Positions 51,041-59,355 of a DNA stretch of 64,000 nucleotides are shown piece by piece. The DNA lies in contig CAJNDS010002216.1 in the NCBI GenBank assembly GCA_905221605.1, positions 504,501 to 568,500 of the forward strand, written 5' to 3'. The DNA is from Symbiodinium natans (taxonomy: Eukaryota; Sar; Dinophyceae; Suessiales; Symbiodiniaceae). Under the pieces are notes generated by a model. That model saw nothing but the letters and a program-made list of their open reading frames with translations. It was not told the DNA's origin and made no database searches. Each line of letters opens with the position of its first letter. Positions within the stretch are counted from its first letter, which is position 1. The translations under genes were made by a program, and so were the position numbers.

Positions 51041-54000
51041 CTCCCTCCTCCTCAAGGCCAAGGACCAGTCACTTGCTGCATGTGAGGAGGAATTGGTGGA
51101 ACTGGTGGACAAAATGCCAATCCGCCAAGGGTCTCTTGAAGAATGGGCGGCCAACCATGCATTGCATCAACTGGCCACTCACAGAAACGAACCTAGTGTT
51201 TGTTTGGAGGCAATTGCGGATGCAAAAAGGCAGCCCAAAGACGAACCAGCAAAATTTGAAATCACAGTTGCCAATGTCACAAAATGGAGAGCTGAGATCA
51301 AAACGTGGCTCCTAGATAGGCGACCACAGGGGGCGTGTCTCCAGGAAACCCACCTCACAGCTAAAGAACAGCATCTTGCCATCCATCAGTTGGATCAGGC
51401 CGGGTACGCTGCCTGGACCCTACCGGCCCACCCAACTGAGGGGGGAAAAAACTCTGGAGGCGTCATGATTGCGGTTGAAAAAGATCGAAATTTCCGATTC
51501 CTGAGATCCTTTGGTGTTGAAGGTAAAGGGTATGTGGCTGTGGTAGGTAGAACCGGGAAGAGGGACATTGTTTTTATTTCCATCTACCTTGAAACCAGTG
51601 TAGGCCTCACTGGAGGACACAACCCCACCATTGTCGGTGATCTTATTGCCTTCATTAAAGGCCTCACCATTGAATGGTTTGTAGCGGGGGATTTCAACCT
51701 CCCACCACAAGACATACTCGAAACCTCGATTGAGTCCCTCCTGCGCGGGAAAGTGCTAGCTACTAACGAGCCCACCATCATGGGTGGCAATGAAATCGAC
51801 TTTGCCATAGCTAGCCACACCGTCTCAAATGGGCTCGAAATCACAACTGATTGGGACGTTCCCTTCAGGCCCCATTGCGCCATTCGGTACACACTCAACG
51901 CGGGGGTTTTCCGAGTCTGTACCCTACAAGCCAGGCCCTTCCGGAGACCTGTTGACGATGAACAGGCACCATTCCAAGGACATTTCACCTTGGTTTATCC
52001 CAGCCTCCTCCTAGAGCCGAGGGCGGATGACGCCATTACAGCTGGGTTTGCCGGTTTTACTCAGCGTGTTGAGGCGAGCCTCTATCCCTCAGACATCAGA
52101 GGCAGGGGTTGCCAGGTTGAAACCCATATTGGACCACTAGCCCCGCCTAAACCCACAGGTTTCGTCTGGGCTGGTGGGAAGTCCAAATTCTGGGGTAGAC
52201 TTACGGTCTGGCACCGGCAAGGCCTCCGCATTGGTCTGAGTCCCAAGCTTCAGCAGGTGGTCCAATCCCACCTCTCCCAACTCCTTCTCAATTGGGAGGA
52301 ATGCGATGCATTCAGGTGCCAGACAGCGGTTAACCTCGTCCAAGAGCACTTTGGAAAAGAAGGGCCCAAAGCCAAAGAGGTCAGACAAATCATCGAAACA
52401 CAACGAAAACTTCACCTGAGGAAAGCACATCAGGAACAAGCCAAAAAGTACGAGGCCTGGCTCCAAGGTGATGGGAAAAACCATCTGCGCCACCTTTACC
52501 GGGCACTCAAGACTGAGGAAAACACCACTACTCGCCCATTTGCGGACCTTGCGGTGGAGGTTAAGCCTCACGCCAGAAGGGCATGGTGGGCTGACATGTG
52601 GGCCCCAAGTGGGTTGAGCGGCACTCATGGCACCGACCCTCGCTTGGCCCTGCAGAACCAAGCGAGGAAACAAGCAGCCAACCTCTCGCCCATTTCGGTG
52701 GAGGAATGGAATTCCCTCCTAAAAAAGGTCCCAAACAAAGCCCCAGGCCCAGATGGGTGGTGCTATGAAATGCTCCGAGCATTACCTCATGAAGCCATTC
52801 TAGAATTGGCTAGCATGGTGCGCCAATGGGAAATCGAAGCCCAGTTTCCCCAGCACTGTGATATCACACAGTACGCCATGCTCCCCAAAAATGAAACATC
52901 CGAACGGCCTATTGGGTTAACCCATGTCCTTCACAGGATATTTTGCAAGGCGAGATGGCATCTTATCACAGAGTGGGAGAACAGTTACAACCCTACCTCT
53001 CCCTGGAATCAGGCAAAGGCAGGGAACAGTTCCCTTGACACGGCCCTCCGCCGCCTTATCAGGGCTGAAACAAACAAAAGAGAGAAGCGTCACACCATTA
53101 CACTTCTCCTTGATCTAACATCCTTCTATGAGACTGTCCCACATTGGCAGCTCCTAGCCCAGGGTGTCCGACACTCCTTTCCCCCGCTTCTACTTGAAAG
53201 AGCGTTAAGCCTTTACTCAGGCAGCCGATACATAGAAGCGCAGGGGAGTCTGTCTCGCCCCATCCGAGCTACAAGAGGTCTCATAGCAGGTTGCCCTCTC
53301 GCCCCTGCTCTTTCCAGAGTTGTGCTCCACGATCCGATCTCGAAGATGCACTCTGCCTCCCCTGTACACCACATCGATTTGTGGGTGGACGATTGCTCAG
53401 CAGATTTTGTCGATTCTCATGCGCCGACAGTCGCTGCTCAAGCCATCAAGTGTTACAGGGAGCTTCAAGCTGACCTCGAGAATCAGGGCCTGATGGTCAG
53501 CACCACCAAAACGGCTTTCATCTGCTCAAACAAAGCCTCGGCCAGAGAGCTGCAATCCTTGCTTGAAGAACATGAACCCCCCATCAAAACCTTAGGCAAG
53601 GACCTTGGTCTGGATTATGCTGCGGGGCAGAGGAGGCGAATCACAGTGGCCAAAGGCAGGCACGCTAAAGGAGGGCAGCGAGCCAGGAAATTGACCAAGC
53701 TGCAAGTCAAAAGCACTAGCATCAGAGTGAGACTCTTCAACGGTTCCATCCGGTCCTCTGCCTTGTATGGGCATGAAGGGGTTGGGGTAGCGCCTAAACG
53801 GCGCAAATGGTTCAGAAGTTTGCTGGCTGCAGCCTTGGGCAGACCCACGCTTGCCAGCACTGACTCAGCCCTTGAGTTCCACTCGAACAAAGTTGTAGAT
53901 CCAGCCTACACCATCTTGTCGCAGCATTTCAAGGCGATACGGAGGCTTCTTCTCAGCTGGCCCGACAGGGACATTGGCAGATTGCACCAGAGCTGGAACA

Positions 54001-54671
54001 AACTCGGGCAATGGCTGAGCGAAGCTGAACATCCCTGGAAAAGGGCGGCTGGACCGCTTGGAGCCGCCTGGTGCTACCTTCAAGAGTTGGGGTGGGAGGC
54101 CATCAGCCTCAGTAAGTGGCGTGTTGAAGGCGACATTCTTGACATCCGTCAGGGACCTGACTTCCATAGACTTCTTTTCCAGCTAAAACATCTAATTGAC
54201 ACCAGGCGACACCGCCGCATTGCTCAATCAGATGGTGGCAAAGGATTAGAGACAGGACCGGACTGGACAGCCCCCAGAAGGCTCCTCAAACAAGCCAACA
54301 AGCAAGAAAAGGCGGCGCTCCAAGCGTTGTGGCAAGGCGCTGTCAAGGCGTCTCCAACAGCCACGTGTTCCCTGTGCAACCTTCCTGCCACCAAGAAGCA
54401 TGTACTCTGGGAATGCAAATGGTGGAAAAAGCATGGTGAACAACCGCCTAGATGGTGGGAAGATTACCCGGAGCATCAATCCACTGATTGTCTGTGGAAT
54501 TTTGGGCTCATGCCCAACCTTCCCAGGGAAATGCCCTCCGGAGATTCCATTCTGGAAGTCCAAGGAGTCCTACGCAATCCTGACCAAATCCCTGAAGGCG
54601 CTTTCGCGGCCACTGACGCCAGTGGGGCCCCACCACTGACCATCGGCTTCAAACCGTGGTGTGGGGGTTGA
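50967..54671 (+). CDS. LINE ORF2: AP-type endonuclease and reverse transcriptase
   Basis: A 1234-codon frame. The endonuclease spans residues about 95-320, with QETHL (126-130) and GDFN (241-244), the metal and catalytic motifs of the exonuclease-endonuclease-phosphatase fold. It nicks target DNA. The reverse transcriptase covers about 580-880: KAPGPDGW, LDLTSFYETVPH, GCPLAP and the catalytic box LWVDD near residue 806, where most LINEs have FADD or YADD. Further on, CSLCNLPATKKHVLWEC (near residue 1135) is a C-x2-C-x7-H-x4-C zinc motif typical of LINE C-termini. The frame ends just after AATDASGA, the first strand of RNase H, which continues in the next frame. The real start is probably upstream (see 50689). 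Confidence 0.9.
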   Translation: MEGVRSFPNQSLQPVFSPGGNDEFTSLLLKAKDQSLAACEEELVELVDKMPIRQGSLEEWAANHALHQLATHRNEPSVCLEAIADAKRQPKDEPAKFEITVANVTKWRAEIKTWLLDRRPQGACLQETHLTAKEQHLAIHQLDQAGYAAWTLPAHPTEGGKNSGGVMIAVEKDRNFRFLRSFGVEGKGYVAVVGRTGKRDIVFISIYLETSVGLTGGHNPTIVGDLIAFIKGLTIEWFVAGDFNLPPQDILETSIESLLRGKVLATNEPTIMGGNEIDFAIASHTVSNGLEITTDWDVPFRPHCAIRYTLNAGVFRVCTLQARPFRRPVDDEQAPFQGHFTLVYPSLLLEPRADDAITAGFAGFTQRVEASLYPSDIRGRGCQVETHIGPLAPPKPTGFVWAGGKSKFWGRLTVWHRQGLRIGLSPKLQQVVQSHLSQLLLNWEECDAFRCQTAVNLVQEHFGKEGPKAKEVRQIIETQRKLHLRKAHQEQAKKYEAWLQGDGKNHLRHLYRALKTEENTTTRPFADLAVEVKPHARRAWWADMWAPSGLSGTHGTDPRLALQNQARKQAANLSPISVEEWNSLLKKVPNKAPGPDGWCYEMLRALPHEAILELASMVRQWEIEAQFPQHCDITQYAMLPKNETSERPIGLTHVLHRIFCKARWHLITEWENSYNPTSPWNQAKAGNSSLDTALRRLIRAETNKREKRHTITLLLDLTSFYETVPHWQLLAQGVRHSFPPLLLERALSLYSGSRYIEAQGSLSRPIRATRGLIAGCPLAPALSRVVLHDPISKMHSASPVHHIDLWVDDCSADFVDSHAPTVAAQAIKCYRELQADLENQGLMVSTTKTAFICSNKASARELQSLLEEHEPPIKTLGKDLGLDYAAGQRRRITVAKGRHAKGGQRARKLTKLQVKSTSIRVRLFNGSIRSSALYGHEGVGVAPKRRKWFRSLLAAALGRPTLASTDSALEFHSNKVVDPAYTILSQHFKAIRRLLLSWPDRDIGRLHQSWNKLGQWLSEAEHPWKRAAGPLGAAWCYLQELGWEAISLSKWRVEGDILDIRQGPDFHRLLFQLKHLIDTRRHRRIAQSDGGKGLETGPDWTAPRRLLKQANKQEKAALQALWQGAVKASPTATCSLCNLPATKKHVLWECKWWKKHGEQPPRWWEDYPEHQSTDCLWNFGLMPNLPREMPSGDSILEVQGVLRNPDQIPEGAFAATDASGAPPLTIGFKPWCGG

Positions 54672-55819
54672 TAGTTTATGAATGGTGTGGGGACACGCCC
54701 AAGCGGATTGGATCCATTGCCGGTCTCCTTGGTAATGAGCAGTCGGTGTACCGAGGGGAGGCTAAAGCCATCCAACAAGCGGCCCTTCTCCTTCCAGAAG
54801 GGACCGACGTCACCAGTGATTGCAAAGGGGCCGTTGCGCGTGCCAGGAGGGGCCCCGCAGGGGGAGGAGCACACCAAGACATTTTTGGTACTGCGCCCAC
54901 CCATGAGCTTCGCCTTACATGGGTCCCATCCCATTTGGGATGCGAGGAATTTAAGGCAAAAATGGGGGAAGGCCAAGAATGGCGGCGCAACATCAATGCT
55001 GAGGTTGATGCATTGGTGTCCAGACATGCCAAAGCCCTCTACAGCACTGAGCGTGCAGAAAGGCTGCAGAAACAGGACAAACTGGCTACCGATGTGGCCA
55101 GCTTTTTAGGACGCCGGCTCCTCTCCTTGCTTGAGGGAGGCAAGAAGGATGGCCCGCAAGTTGTTTTCCCTAAGGATCAACCCCAGGAAGAACCGGCCAA
55201 CCCTCCCTCCAGTAGCTCCTCCTCAAACCAATCCACCTTCTCCAAAAACCGGTGGAAGAAACGCCGGAAAATTCAGAGGGGCAACCAAGCCACCACAGGC
55301 CTGGATTCCCCCACCGTGAATCCGGCGGATGGCATTCCAGGGAGTGACGCTACCACAGCACGACCTGAAGAAACAGGGAGCCTTAACAAAAAACAAATTT
55401 TGACAGGCTTGGTGCAAGGCACCCTAGACGTTAAAGGTCACACCTTTGTCATCACCCGGAACACCGTTAACAATTTGCAAATCAAATGTGAAAATTGCGG
55501 TTTGTGGATTCAACAAGTTGACACCAAAGACACATTCAACCGAAAGACCCATAACCACTGCAAGGGTCATCCGGACAGCGTTCCCTCCCCAACATGGACG
55601 TGGCACGCATCCCACGTTATGGTGAATGAAGGGAACCGATGGGTGTGCACAAAATGCAGTAGCACTCAAAGTGTTGGGGGGTTAACCCATGGCCCCCTTG
55701 AAAGACCCTGCCAACAAGCCCCGAATAAGAGGCCCCCAATGAATGCCCTTAAACTCAATAAAGCAGCCCAGGGTACGCCGTCGGTCGCCACCTTCTTTGG
55801 GGGCCCAAGAAATGGATAG
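54656..55819 (+). CDS. LINE RNase H domain and Cys-rich tail
   Basis: A 387-codon frame that continues the RNase H fold begun at the end of ORF2. The first Asp is in AATDASG (ORF2), Glu35 in YRGEAKA, Asp55 in VTSDCKGA, then WVPSHLG and the final acidic stretch NAEVDALVSRHA. The step from ORF2 needs a -1 shift near TTCAAACCGTGG (54645-54657), either a lost base or programmed frameshifting. The C-terminal half is Ser/Asn-rich, then holds CENCGLW ... H ... CTKCSS, a likely zinc-binding module. Confidence 0.75.
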   Translation: MVWGLIVYEWCGDTPKRIGSIAGLLGNEQSVYRGEAKAIQQAALLLPEGTDVTSDCKGAVARARRGPAGGGAHQDIFGTAPTHELRLTWVPSHLGCEEFKAKMGEGQEWRRNINAEVDALVSRHAKALYSTERAERLQKQDKLATDVASFLGRRLLSLLEGGKKDGPQVVFPKDQPQEEPANPPSSSSSSNQSTFSKNRWKKRRKIQRGNQATTGLDSPTVNPADGIPGSDATTARPEETGSLNKKQILTGLVQGTLDVKGHTFVITRNTVNNLQIKCENCGLWIQQVDTKDTFNRKTHNHCKGHPDSVPSPTWTWHASHVMVNEGNRWVCTKCSSTQSVGGLTHGPLERPCQQAPNKRPPMNALKLNKAAQGTPSVATFFGGPRNG

Positions 55820-56019
55820 TGATTTTCAGGTCTGAACAATGTGATATCTGCATTTTGTAGTGTCTTGTGTTAAACTACCCTTCAGTACCTTTGCACCTGC
55901 CTGATTTCCACTTGCCTGCCCTCACCTCCCGTATGGAATAAAATCCCCACACTGCAGCCGCTGGTCTCAAACACAGGTAGCAGCCGTAGGGCAGTTTAGC
56001 TACCTTAGAACCTGTAGAT

Positions 56020-57456
56020 ATGGGATGGGGCCAGGGCAAAGGAAAGGGGGCGCAGCCTCCTCAAGGCAAAGGCAAAGGTAAAGGGGGGGGGAGCCAACCT
56101 CCCGGAGCAGGCAAAGGGGGCCATCCTCCTGGAGGTAAAGGCGAGATCCCCTTCAAGCGGCCTTCCAAGAAGGACAGAGATCGCCTTAAGCAGCTGGGTT
56201 TGTGGCCACCTCCCAAGGGGCAAGGCAAGAACGCCCGAGCAGGCCCACACCCGGCAGAGGAAAGGGGTCACGCCAGACCACCCACACCTCCCCCCGTCAG
56301 ACGGGGGGCTCCAGCAGCAAGAAGCCCCTCAACGAGCCGCAGCCGCACACCGCGCCAAGAGGAGACTGATGCAGAAGCACCAGCTGCGGAGTCCCCCTCG
56401 CAATCGTCGAACTCAACAGAGCTTCGACGAGCCTCACCCGACCAACCGCGGCACCAACCCGAGCCGAGCCCAACCCCACCTGCCGAGGGGGGAGAGGCAA
56501 GCACTGACCCCATGCCAGTCAAGCAGGAATCAACCGAGGAGTTTAGCTCCGAAGAGTCGTCAGGAGAGGCGGCACCTCTTCCACCTTGGCCTCTCTTGGC
56601 AGACAGCCTCCACCTCACGGTTGACCGGGTTCGCCGTAGCAACAACCGTGACTTCTGGCTGTCTAACCTCGGCCCAACCTTGTGGTTGGATTGTTTCCCA
56701 ACCTTCAAGGGTTCCAGCCTCCTGGGCATAGGGGGAACGCGAGCAGTGTACACCTCACCTACCTCAGAAGGCAAGGTGTGGAAGGTTGCTCTCAAAGCAG
56801 ATCCCAGCCACCATGGGATTGAGCAAACCATTGGGCAACGGCTCCCAGGTTTATGTGCCACGCAAACCAGAATGGTGGGGACGGGACAGCTCACCATCCG
56901 TGACTTTAAGACCCTGGAGATTGAGGTCTTGGAGGTTGAGCGTCTTACGCTGTTGCCTGACCAGCCCTCCAACCTCCAGGTCTTGCACATGTTCATGGTC
57001 CTCACAGCCCTTGTGGGTGCTGGCATTTGGGTCAGGGACCTGAACAGAAAGAATTGGGGGGTTCGTCCCCCCAATCCACACGGGCCCGATCAAGGGCCTG
57101 CGGAAATCGTGGCTCTTGATTGTGGGGGTTGGGCATTCCAAGATGCCCCGCTTGGTTTTCCCCAACGCGTTCGCATTGCCTCATGGTGGAGGTGGATCGA
57201 AGCCAACACCCCCGAGGTAGCGGCGTGGGCCCGAGGCGTCGTCCGTACGGACCATTCGAGCCCACGGCGACTCGCCATCGCCTTCAGGCAGCGCCTCCTT
57301 GCCACGGATGGGGGGAAGGAGGTTCTTGGGACTTTGATCCGTCAAGGGGTCATCATCCCTAGTCCCTCGCTGAACCTGTGCCTCCCGATGACGGTCAATG
57401 GAGTCAACAGTAGCGGGGACTGGTGCTTCGCCTCAATTGAAGACCTTGAGGCGTAA
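56020..57456 (+). CDS. Extra LINE ORF with protein-kinase-like fold
   Basis: A 478-residue frame. Residues 1-60 are Gly/Lys-rich (GKGKGKG type) and 80-180 are Pro/Ser/Arg/Glu-rich, both likely disordered. From about 185 a domain shows the ordered landmarks of kinase folds: glycine loop GIGGTRAVY (236-244), Lys255 in KVWKVAL, catalytic loop RDLNRKN (Asp340, Asn345) and metal-binding Asp367 in VALDCGG in place of DFG. A large C-terminal lobe follows. Spacing fits an ATP-dependent kinase, closer to atypical or small-molecule kinases than to classical Ser/Thr kinases. It lies between the RNase H ORF and the 3' hairpin, so it travels with the element. A distinct start ATG follows a 200-bp spacer. 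Function unknown; the domain call rests on motifs only. Confidence 0.6.
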   Translation: MGWGQGKGKGAQPPQGKGKGKGGGSQPPGAGKGGHPPGGKGEIPFKRPSKKDRDRLKQLGLWPPPKGQGKNARAGPHPAEERGHARPPTPPPVRRGAPAARSPSTSRSRTPRQEETDAEAPAAESPSQSSNSTELRRASPDQPRHQPEPSPTPPAEGGEASTDPMPVKQESTEEFSSEESSGEAAPLPPWPLLADSLHLTVDRVRRSNNRDFWLSNLGPTLWLDCFPTFKGSSLLGIGGTRAVYTSPTSEGKVWKVALKADPSHHGIEQTIGQRLPGLCATQTRMVGTGQLTIRDFKTLEIEVLEVERLTLLPDQPSNLQVLHMFMVLTALVGAGIWVRDLNRKNWGVRPPNPHGPDQGPAEIVALDCGGWAFQDAPLGFPQRVRIASWWRWIEANTPEVAAWARGVVRTDHSSPRRLAIAFRQRLLATDGGKEVLGTLIRQGVIIPSPSLNLCLPMTVNGVNSSGDWCFASIEDLEA

Positions 57457-57521
57457 GCCCGCCGGGAAGGGGGTCAAAACCCACCTGTGCACACCACCTG
57501 CGGGAGCCCACGCCGCACCCA

Positions 57522-57633
57522 CCGCTACACCTACCCACCCGAAAAGGGGGGAGCAGGGCACCTCTTGCAGGGCCTGTACTTGTACAGTCCTGTGTAGTCC
57601 AGCTTACCTCCAAAGAGAGGAGTAGGGTAGCGG
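57522..57633 (+). other. 3' UTR stem-loop 1
   Basis: CCGCTACACCTACCC pairs with GGAGTAGGGTAGCGG about 80 nt later. The loop holds GCAGGGCACCTCTTG. Confidence 0.6.
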
Positions 57634-57774
57634 CAGCTTTCTTTAGGCCCTCGTCCACTCTGCAGTGGTGTTCGCACAACTTCCCGGCAGGGATGCCCCA
57701 AGCCAACCCGGAATGGCCTCTGCCTGTTTTCACTCACCCACCTTGGGGAGTATGGGCCTACACGGCAACCACCA

Positions 57775-57887
57775 CCACACTTACCCACCCTTTAGGGGGG
57801 AACAAGCAGGGCACCTCTTGAAGGGCTCGTAGGGCAACGGCCCAAAGAGGTCTTGAGCAAACCCTCCAAAATGAGGAGTAAGTGTGG
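57775..57887 (+). other. 3' UTR stem-loop 2
   Basis: CCACACTTAC (57775-57784) pairs perfectly with GTAAGTGTGG (57878-57887). The loop again contains GCAGGGCACCTCTTGAAGGG, so it is a paralogue of stem-loop 1 with a different but still complementary stem. Confidence 0.65.
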
Positions 57888-57937
57888 TAGAAGTTTTAGG
57901 CTCCTCCACCAAAGGTGGAAAACCCAAGGACGGTTTT

Positions 57938-57991
57938 AGGAATTGCCGCTTCGGCGGCCGCGCCTCGCGCTCCGAGAAGAAAAATTCACCT
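57938..57991 (+). other. LINE 3' terminal hairpin
   Basis: GCCG-CTT-CGGC, GCGC-CTC-GCGC and a purine-rich tail ending TTCACCT. Conserved in three copies in this window (46920-46973, 49190-49244). Confidence 0.75.
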
Positions 57992-59290
57992 GTAATGTTT
58001 GCCCAGTTGGTGCCATGTGGTGTTTTACTGTACAGAGAGAAGCATGAGAGTTTTTGTGCTGCATGACTTGACATGAGCATGTTTGGTTTTGCCCAAAGTC
58101 CCTAAAGCATGTTTGGGTTGACTGCGACACATGTTTTGTCTTGTTGGCATGGCCTAGGATGAGTTTTGAAGCACTTGGAACTGCTTGAGAGCAGTAGTGA
58201 AGAAGTGCGTGTCAGAACTCTGAGGTTCTGTCTTGCTGCAACTCACTCCGTGTCCCCGCCACTTCGTTCGTTGCCGTTGGACGTGTAGGATGGGAGTAGG
58301 AGTGCAGAGTGGACTCTGAAGCTTCGCTGTTTTGCTGTTCGGAAGTGACCTGAAGTCCCCGAGGTGTAGCCCAAAGCAGTTGCATTGTTCTTTTGCTTTA
58401 CCTCCTTTGTAGAACAAAGTTGAGATGGAATTCGTAGCTTTTTGGAGCCCTTAGCTCTTGGAGAGAGCTTGCTGCAAGAACTGAAGCTTGCTGAACACTT
58501 TGGTGTTTGGCTCAAGTGCGGAGTGAAAAAGAGACAGCTGCGCGAGCTCTGCTTTTCACAGAAACAAAGTTAGCGCACACAATCCGTCAGACACACCAAC
58601 CCAGCCAACAAACACCAAAGAAACAAAGCGAGCAATCGCGCTGAACTACTAGATACCCCACGGACTCAGTGCTCGAATGTCAATGAAGTTCCGGTTCACA
58701 AGGAAGCACAGAGCTTGTGGGGGAATCGCAAATTGCGACATCACCAGATTCTCAAAACCACCATCATGTAGCCACTGGTGGCCTCACATTGTCTCCATGG
58801 TGCACAGCTTTTGTCCAGGCAACGCCGTCAGGTCGCATCCAGGCGGGCGGCCTGCCTGCCCGCCACAGGCCAAGCATAGGCGATGATGGCACTTTTAAAG
58901 GCCAAGTTACTCCACAGGTGTTCGATGGCTTCTTGCCAGGGCAGTGTGCATATTCTCACGTGCCTGCAACCTGGAGAAAGCGGCACCGCCGCATTGGCCT
59001 CTCCAGAGTTGTCATTCGGCCAAGATACCACAAAGGGAGAGTTGTGTGTAGAAGTTCGAGAACTGTGCGTAGGGAACCACTCTCGTCGAGTTTCGAGGGC
59101 TTTTGGAGGTCTTTTAAGAGCTGGCAAGTTGGAGAGCTGTGATACGTTTTCCATTTTGACTTAAGTGACGAGCACTGATGTAAGTGCTGCAAGCCAAAAC
59201 AGAGTGTCTGAGCTGTTTTGCTTGGTTTGGAGTTGTGTAAGTTGGCTTGGTTGTGTCCTTGGTGCCTTGCTTGGCATCTTGGGATTTTAA
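57992..59290. other. Region between LINE and gag ORF, probably LTR and leader
   Basis: No supported gene. TTTGGCTCAAG (58506-58516) equals the last 11 bases of the dinoflagellate spliced leader. The primer site at 59293 implies an LTR end just before it, but no second LTR copy is in the window. Short frames on both strands lack motifs. Confidence 0.4.
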
Positions 59291-59292
59291 CG

Positions 59293-59304
59293 TGGTAGCG
59301 GAGC
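59293..59304 (+). other. Primer binding site
   Basis: TGGTAGCGGAGC, identical to the site of the copia element at 9106-9117. Confidence 0.65.
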
Positions 59305-59355
59305 GTGGAAGCTCTGTTGCAAAGAAAGAAAGTGAGCCCAATACGCTGACTTGGT

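Larger units (their letters stand above)
49246..57991 (+). mobile_element. Long LINE retrotransposon with four ORFs
   Basis: About 8.7 kb. The 5' edge reads TGGCTCAAG, the last nine bases of the dinoflagellate spliced leader, directly after the previous 3' end. The 3' edge is the shared hairpin and TTCACCT. Order: ORF1 (zinc ribbon, coiled coil), ORF2 (endonuclease, RT), RNase H ORF, kinase-like ORF, structured 3' UTR. Single-base shifts at about 51035 and about 54650 break the ORF2 chain, unless they are programmed. Confidence 0.75.

Noticed and set aside
50352-57305. Minus-strand ORFs of 80-270 codons over the LINE
   Set aside because: They are antisense to recognised LINE ORFs, with no motifs of their own.
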